From NCBI RefSeq assembly GCF_020921035.1, contig NC_063151.1, positions 9,167,501 through 9,231,500 on the forward strand: a stretch of 64,000 bases of DNA. The letters are read 5' to 3'. Source of the DNA: Rhodamnia argentea (Eukaryota; Streptophyta; Magnoliopsida; Myrtales; Myrtaceae). This document shows positions 57,919-64,000 of this stretch, one piece after another; the first letter of the stretch is position 1, and each line of letters opens with the position of its first letter. The notes beneath the pieces are model-generated. The model worked only from the letters and a program-made list of their open reading frames with translations, searched no databases and was not told the DNA's origin. A program made the position numbers and the translations under genes.

Positions 57919-59538
57919 ATGAATCAGAGCAAGAGGGCAGCCATGATTACGCGATCGAATTTGGCGGAGCAGTTGAGGGAGTATCAGATTCGATCGAAGC
58001 ACAATTGGGCAACCGTCTCCTTCTTCTCCTCCACTTCCACCCCCTCCTCCTCTTCCAGGTATTGCACTTGTCTCGCTCTCGCCTCAATTTGTGGATCCCA
58101 TGCTTTCTTTTCATGCTGCAATTCGAATTCGTAGCTTTGAATTGCGGAGTTTATGTTTGTGGTGGTGGTGATGTTTAGAGAAGTTCCTATGTTCCGTTTG
58201 GAGTTATACTGGATCGGTTAGGTTTCTTGGATCCTCCGATTGATCCTTGTTCTTGGCAAAAAGTGGGTAGATCTTATGTCCCTGGCGAACTCCGAAATAA
58301 ATCATGCTTGTATACGGATAAGAGTGCGTGTTGGGTGACATATTTGATTCATAGTATCTGCCCAATTCGTGCAGAGGAGTTGCAGGGATTGGTTTTAGGG
58401 AAGGGTTGGTATCGTTTAGGGAAAGTACCAGCGAGAAGGATGAGCAGTGGGGAGCGGATGGTACTAGCGCACTAGGGGGCTTGGATTGTGATAGCAGGCG
58501 AAGAACACTAAGACAACTCATGGAAAGAAGGGTTATTGCAACCAATGTCACTCTATTAGTGGTTCTTGGTCAACTACCCAGAATCCTTTGTTGCTGAATA
58601 ATGCGCGTTGTTAATTACGGCAAGGGACTGTATTTGTCGCGGCCACACAATGAGGTGATGCTGTGAGGTATTCTATAAGGAGTAAAACAGAACATATGGT
58701 AAGATGCCCCATGTCATAGACGGTAGATGCTCACATTATACCCACTTGAAAAATTATGGAAAAGGGATGGTGCTCTTGTAAGCCCTACTCTGAGTCCATC
58801 AATTAAAACTCTCTCAAACATTATAATGTCATGCAAGTTTTTCGTACTCTACAATACTAGAGAGATAGAACAAATTGGACAGACCGAAACGTATGCTAAC
58901 ATTGCTGACATTTAATATTTAGGACCGGGAGAGGAGGGTTTTCTGGTCTCTATCATTATACATATCCTCTCATGGACACCATAATGCGGCTGGAATTGAT
59001 ATTTGACTGAGTTTTGCCTTGCTATGCTTGTAGAAATTGTTTGGATTGAGCTGTTTGGAGAATGCAACCTTAAGATGATTCAAGTGCTTTGTCTCATAAA
59101 GGAACCTAGGTGTTTCTATTAACCCTTGAAAAGACTGATTGATTGCACCTGGCGTGTTGGTATTTCTGTGGTCTATGCCATAATTTGTAGCTTTTCTTTT
59201 GCAAGCATTCATACATAGTTCAGTTAATTTTTGTGCATTTCTCATTTTTTTTTCCTTTCTTGCTAAGTTTAACAGTAACTGTTTGGAAGACTTCACTAAT
59301 GCCCGCTCTAATTTTCGTCTATGGATGCAGGGTGGATGTTGTGGTCTTTGTCATATGGGAGCTCCTCATTTTAGCTTTTTTAGTTTTTTCAGCAGTTTCT
59401 TTATACTTTAGACGTATCCGATTTGCTTTTATCTTGGTATGCCTCACAGTGCTACTGCTCTTATGCATGAAAATTGCAAAGAAAATAAGGTCAGCTAGGA
59501 AAAAGAAGCGAAGGATGCTTCTTCCTTTGTCCATGTAG
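57919..59538 (+). CDS. Conserved plant two-span membrane protein, 115 aa
   Basis: Two coding exons, 57919-58058 and 59331-59538 (TAG), joined by a GT-AG intron of 1272 bp through an AG/G arginine codon. The product starts MNQSKRAAMITRSNLAEQLR, has a Ser/Thr-rich stretch (33-46), two hydrophobic segments (about 49-72 and 78-95) and a strongly basic tail SARKKKRRMLLPLSM. I recognise the overall pattern as a small conserved plant protein of unknown function but cannot name it. It may be an endomembrane protein with both ends in the cytosol. The N-terminal part and the basic tail are the most protein-like parts, and the in-frame splice supports the model. A duplicated segment follows at 59770-60490. 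Confidence 0.8.
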
Positions 59539-59769
59539 ACAGGTAACGGAAAAAAAAAAAAAAAATGCGTTCTCACTTAGTTGTATAAAGATGAAAATCT
59601 TGGCTGTGCCTTCGTCCATTATCTTCTTGGCTAGTTGAATATGTTGGCAAGGATCATACAAGACTTATACCTTGGCGCAAACGGATTGTAAGTGAAGTGC
59701 TCCTGTCGTTTGACGGAGAAATGCTGGTTTTGGGTTGAGTTAGGTGAATTGGTAGTAGAAATAGTTCTG

Positions 59770-60490
59770 CTTGCGCTCCTTGTTGGCATTATACAAGCAG
59801 CTGCATCAAATTATACTTGTATGGGTTTGCTTTAGGATTGACACACGATGGTACCTGTGTCGGCATTCAAACTTTGAGGAGCCACCAAGCAAAGCTGTCA
59901 ATGAGATATTGATTTTTCCATTATCAGTGCTTGCCTTTTTTTGGGTAAGATGATCAGTGTTTGCTTTATCTACCTTTAGAAGCATACAAAAGTGAAATTT
60001 GGGTGAATATTCCATTCCCTAGTGAAACTGATGTTTCTTGATTGGTTAGATGTTCTTGGTTTCATGCAAGAGTTGCGGTTGAAAGTACCATAGAGTTTTG
60101 TACAAGGATGAACACAAGTTACACAACAGCATACAGTACTGTTGTTTCTCTTTTAATGACTGTCTTATCTATTACTTACTCTGCTGCTGCATTGCAGCTC
60201 CCACACATCATTGCTAGTCGTGGTTACTGAATGGTAATTCTCTTATGGACAATGGTTATGACAGACATGTTCTGCGGAGACTTCTGAATGCACTTGTGGT
60301 AACGTAGCCTGTTCGTTGCTACTATTGCTTTCCTACATTAAACCGAGGGTCGGATTGCCCCCACGTTCTATGGTTTCTGTACTGTGAGTCCCACCCTGTA
60401 GTTGAATGTTATTTCGGTTTGAGGAAGTGGACTATGCTGCAAGTGGCCCAGCTATGAGACTACTGAGCTTATGCAACATCCGTGAAGTTA
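59770..60490. repeat. Segmental duplication copy 2 (decayed 3' end of transporter gene)
   Basis: Diverged copy of 1270-1870, same orientation. Shared: TTTGAGGAGCCACC, GTAAGATG.TCAGTGTTTGCT, TTGTACAAGGATGAAC, GTCGTGGTTACTGAAT, and at the end GAAGTGGACT plus the inverse of the last transporter codons. No coding capacity remains. Confidence 0.7.
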
Positions 60491-60499
60491 CCTCTTGCC

Positions 60500-61785
60500 T
60501 GATTTGCTAAATCTGGTTGGCCATCGGTTGAGTCTCTTTTAATTGATGACAATGAACTAGTCAGACTATTCTAGGAAACATTCCTCCGATCGAGTATTGG
60601 ATTTGCGCGAGTTGCTTGTCCCGTCTTTTGGACCCAACTCGTCAGTCCCCTCTCATAAGAGAACCTTTTGGAGAATTTTGTTTTGTAGATTTGACGCTTG
60701 TGATCTAGCATGTGATTCAAAATAAACTTAGGATAGAATTGAAACGTGACCTAAAATTTAGGGTTTTTTATATGGGACCAATTTTTTTTTTTTAGGGTAG
60801 AAGTGAAATTGGACATAAAGTTCAAGGTTTTTTATGAGACAAAAGGTAAAATTAGGATAAGAATTAAAGTTCACAATTTTTTAGGGTATTAAGCCAATTT
60901 TAGGACAAGTAAGAATGTTCCTACGAGAGTATAGTCCAACCAAGAAGAAACAGGGTAACAGATCACAGCTAACTAGAAACATCAATTATTTGCTCGTCAA
61001 GGCTTTATTTGTTCCACGAAAAATGAATTTTTTTTGAAAATTTTTTTTTGAAAAGTCAATTTTCAAGAAAATAACTATATTTTTTTGTGTTTCGCTGAAA
61101 TATGAAAAAAGGCTTTGAAAATGTTTTACGTCGTTTGGTATGTAAAATTGGATTTGATTTTTTTCCATGTACTCCTTTCAATAATTTTTTATTTTCATTT
61201 TTAAAAAATCGAATTTTTAGTTATTTATTTTTATCTTTTATCTTTTATCTTTTTGCCCTTTTTGTTTTTTACTTTATTTTCTTTTCCTTCTAGTTTTGGT
61301 CGTTCACTGGCTTTTGTCATGGCCAATCTCTAGGCTGTCAGCTGTCGCTGAGGTTTGCAGTTGACAGAGGAAGGAGGAGGAAGGAGCCGCGCGTAGAGGA
61401 AGGAGGAAGATAAGAGAAAAAAAAAAAGAAAAAAAAAATTAAGAATAGTATTAAAGAAAATGAATGTAAAGGAATTAGGGGAGCAAAAATGGGAAAAAAT
61501 GTTTTTCTCTTTCTGAAAAGAGGAAAATATTTTCTCTATTTTTGAAGGAGTTTTTTCATTAGTGGAAAATATTTTCCTAGACTAGCTTATTTTTGTGATC
61601 CAAATGCTGACAATTTTGAAAAACATTTTCGTAAAAGTTATTTTTGGTGAAATGAAAGGAGCCTAAGATCGAAAATTTCTTCCGCTAATGATATCTTTCT
61701 TTCCCTCTTCAATTAGTAATTTCAAGCATGTGTTGTTACTTCTTATATGTTATCGAAGGTTCATCTTTTCGTGCACTTGCTTTTT
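60500..61785. other. Intergenic, no gene recognised
   Basis: AT-rich. Some words (GCGAGTTGCTTGTCCCGTCTT near 60610) resemble 36597-36620, suggesting another old repeat. Poly-T and TTTTATC runs at 61180-61300. Confidence 0.4.
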
Positions 61786-61788
61786 TCA

Positions 61789-62422
61789 GGGGAGAAACGT
61801 CAAAAAAGTCTTAAACCTATTGTATTAGTGCCAATTCAGTCCTAAACCTCTTTTTGGTGTCAATTCAGTCTTAAACTTTTTGCATTAATGCTAATTAAGT
61901 CCTCAACCTTTTATTGATGATAATTTAGTCCTAAACCTTATGTATTGTTGTTAATTCGGTCTAAATCTTTTATATTTGTACCAATTGGGTTAATTCGGCT
62001 AATTTTGACCGAAAATCGCTGATGTGAACATCGATTGTCCTATATGGCACGGCTAGCGCTAACTTGAACATTTTTTAATATTATTTTAATATTTTAAATA
62101 ATTTTTTAAGCATTTTTTGGGTTTTTTTCAAAATTATTTTTTAAAATATCAAAAAAATATTTAAAAAATATTCATGTTAGCGTTAATCGTGCCATGTAAG
62201 ATAATTGACGTCTATGCTAGTGATTTTCAATCAAAATTAGCTTAATTGACTTAATTGGCATAGATGTAAAATTTTTAGGACTAAATTGGCACTATTGTAA
62301 GAGGTTTATAACCGAATTAACACTAATAAAAGGTTTAGGACTTAATTGACACAAATACAAAAGATTTAGGACTGAATTGACACTAATGCAATAGGTTTAT
62401 GACTTTTTTGACACTTTTCCCC
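61789..62422. mobile_element. TIR element, GTCCTAAACC family, complete
   Basis: Left end GGGGAGAAACGTCAAAAAAG then CTTAAACCTATTG; the right end is its inverse (CAATAGGTTTATGACTTTTTTG, ACACTTTTCCCC). The arms exceed 150 bp. The centre is AT-rich with no coding content. Clearest single copy of the family in the window. Confidence 0.75.
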
Positions 62423-62506
62423 TTTTTCTAGTATCATTTCTATTGATTCCACTTCTTCTTTTGAACCTCTCACACTCAAAAGCCACAATGGGTTATATTT
62501 TTGAAT

Positions 62507-62950
62507 AGGAGTGTTAATGGTTCGGTTCAATTCGATTTTTCAAGAAAACCGAATCGAACTGAATAATTGGCGTGCAAGTTTGAATTGAATCGAATCTCGC
62601 CCTGAATTGAATCAAAAATTCAGTTCGATTCGGTTTTCGATTTTTCTTTTTTGAATTTTAATTTTATTTTTATTTTTTTCTTTCTTTTTGTTTCTTTCCT
62701 TCTTTCTTTATTTATGTCTTTTTTGGGGATGAGGGTCGACGGCCCTTGGCCTAAAAAAAATTATTTTAGAGATTTTTAGTGTGGTTTGGTTAATCGAACC
62801 GAGCCGAAATAACCGAACTAGAAAAAAAGAATTGTTAATGTTCACTTACCTGAATCGAAAATCGATACGTACCGAAATGCATGGAATTTTCATTTCGGTT
62901 CGGTTCGGTTAACAATTCGATTCGGTTTTCCAATTTGGTGAACATCAATC
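62507..62950. mobile_element. TIR element, GGTTCGGTT family
   Basis: GGAGTGTTAATGGTTCGGTT at about 62508 is matched by an inverted form near 62890-62950 (AATTCGATTCGGTTTTCC, TTGGTGAACATCAATCC). Its middle has GAGGGTCGACGGCCCTTGGC, the core motif shared with other elements. Confidence 0.55.
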
Positions 62951-63639
62951 CAGCTTAACTGCTAAAAAGTAAGTCCAATCTGTTAAGGCGGTTCTCGTTG
63001 TTATCGCACATAAGGTCGTTCGTGGATTGACCTCAAACGAAAAAACAAGGATTATCATGGATGAACATGTTCAAACTCACAAATTGACGATGATTGGTGC
63101 ACGTCCATGGTTGGGTCATGGTTTATGTCGACCCTCCCGAGCTGAACCTTGAAAGATGGATTGCAAATAAAAGCGCAAGAGCATGTTTTACTCGTGCAAT
63201 TTCGGATTTGGTTACGCTAGTTTTACCTAAAGTTCTTTATCGGTATCTTTTCACTTTTAATAAAAAATTATTCAATGCAAATTTTTTTTATTATTTCATA
63301 AAAGCATGCAATCCTACGTCATCATGCATAAATGCTCAGGCAATAAAATTAATCAACCAAAAACACAGTAAATAAAGAAAAGGAAAGAGAAAAGTAACCC
63401 GAGCCGTATCGAGCTAGGTTTAAATAGGGCCTTGTAATAACGCTTTAGGACAGGACTCTTGTGAGCGATGTATGAAAATGAAAACATGCACTAATATGAT
63501 AAAAGAAAAATCTCTCACTTTATGTATTAAAAATAAATTCCGAGTTAAATATGATGAAACTAATAAAAATGCTTAGTCTAATTCTATTCACATAATGTGA
63601 GATGCGCCTAAGTGCAAACTGAATATTTTCTTTAGAGCA

Positions 63640-63965
63640 AATACAATTAAAAAACCTCAAATTACGTCCGCCTTGATACGAATACCCCGAACTTTTTCTG
63701 TATCGCCAAAAACCCTGAATTTGTTCACTGTGACACAAATATCCCAATTTCTTTGTGTCATGAAAAAACCAATATAAACTCTCTAATTATAGTTCCATCC
63801 ATGGTCTATTTGTTACTCCGATATAAGACCGGAGTTTTTTCATGACACGAAAGAAAAGTTTAGGGTATTTGTGTTACAACGGGCAAGTTTAGAGTTTTTA
63901 GTGACATTAAAAAAGCTTGCGGTATTTGTTTCACAATGAACATAATTCTGTGTTTTTAGTATTAG
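63640..63965. mobile_element. TIR-like element
   Basis: ACACAAATATCCC...TGTGTCATGAAAAAAC (63730-63768) returns inverted at about 63828-63875 (TTTTTTCATGACACG, AGGGTATTTGTGTTAC). Arms about 60 bp; further outward similarity on both sides. Ends near the window edge. Confidence 0.5.
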
Positions 63966-64000
63966 CCTTTTTCTTTGAGCCGAAAAAACCGATGAGGAAA

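Overview
The window is nuclear DNA of a flowering plant, most likely a woody eudicot. Genes have GT-AG introns, plant-specific families are present (LHT/AATL-type amino-acid transporters, DUF241, plant mobile domain), and the intergenic DNA is AT-rich and packed with plant transposons. Myrtales is a weak guess from the look of the repeats, not a demonstrated placement.

Gene layout: two tandem minus-strand lysine/histidine-transporter-like genes (1773-4788, 512 aa; 14738-17213, 526 aa) share a five-exon structure. The small mitochondrial complex I subunit NDUFB2 lies on the plus strand (28746-32026, 74 aa, four coding exons). A minus-strand DUF241 cluster follows: two intact single-exon genes (34482-35357 and 37896-38747), one gene split by a retrotransposon (41867-42679 plus 48134-48190) and two relics (32638-32850, 39870-40245). 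A plus-strand two-exon gene for a 115-aa two-span membrane protein lies at 57919-59538.

Mobile DNA: a complete short-LTR Ty1/copia element (42680-48128) sits in codon 20 of the third DUF241 gene with a 5-bp target duplication. A decayed Mutator-like element (22328-27717) carries the C-terminal remnant of a MULE transposase and a broken plant-mobile-domain gene. A 1.4-kb solo LTR (53772-55164) is inserted in a relic copia RNase H sequence. There are two SINE-like insertions with 17-18 bp target duplications, and many TIR/MITE-like elements, some nested (6.3-8.2, 8.3-8.7, 10.3-10.8, 11.1-11.7, 12.5-14.6, 19.1-19.8, 51.3-51.8, 61.8-62.4, 62.5-62.95 and 63.6-64.0 kb).

Duplication shaped the window at several scales: the tandem transporters; a DUF241-containing unit present at 32.9-36.4 kb and again at 40.2-49.2 kb, the second copy carrying the copia insertion; and a segment at the 3' end of the first transporter (1.27-1.87 kb) that reappears at 59.8-60.5 kb. 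The strongest candidates for a second look are the MULE carrying a plant-mobile-domain gene, the copia insertion with near-identical LTRs but several coding lesions, and a motif repeated about seven times upstream of the DUF241 genes.
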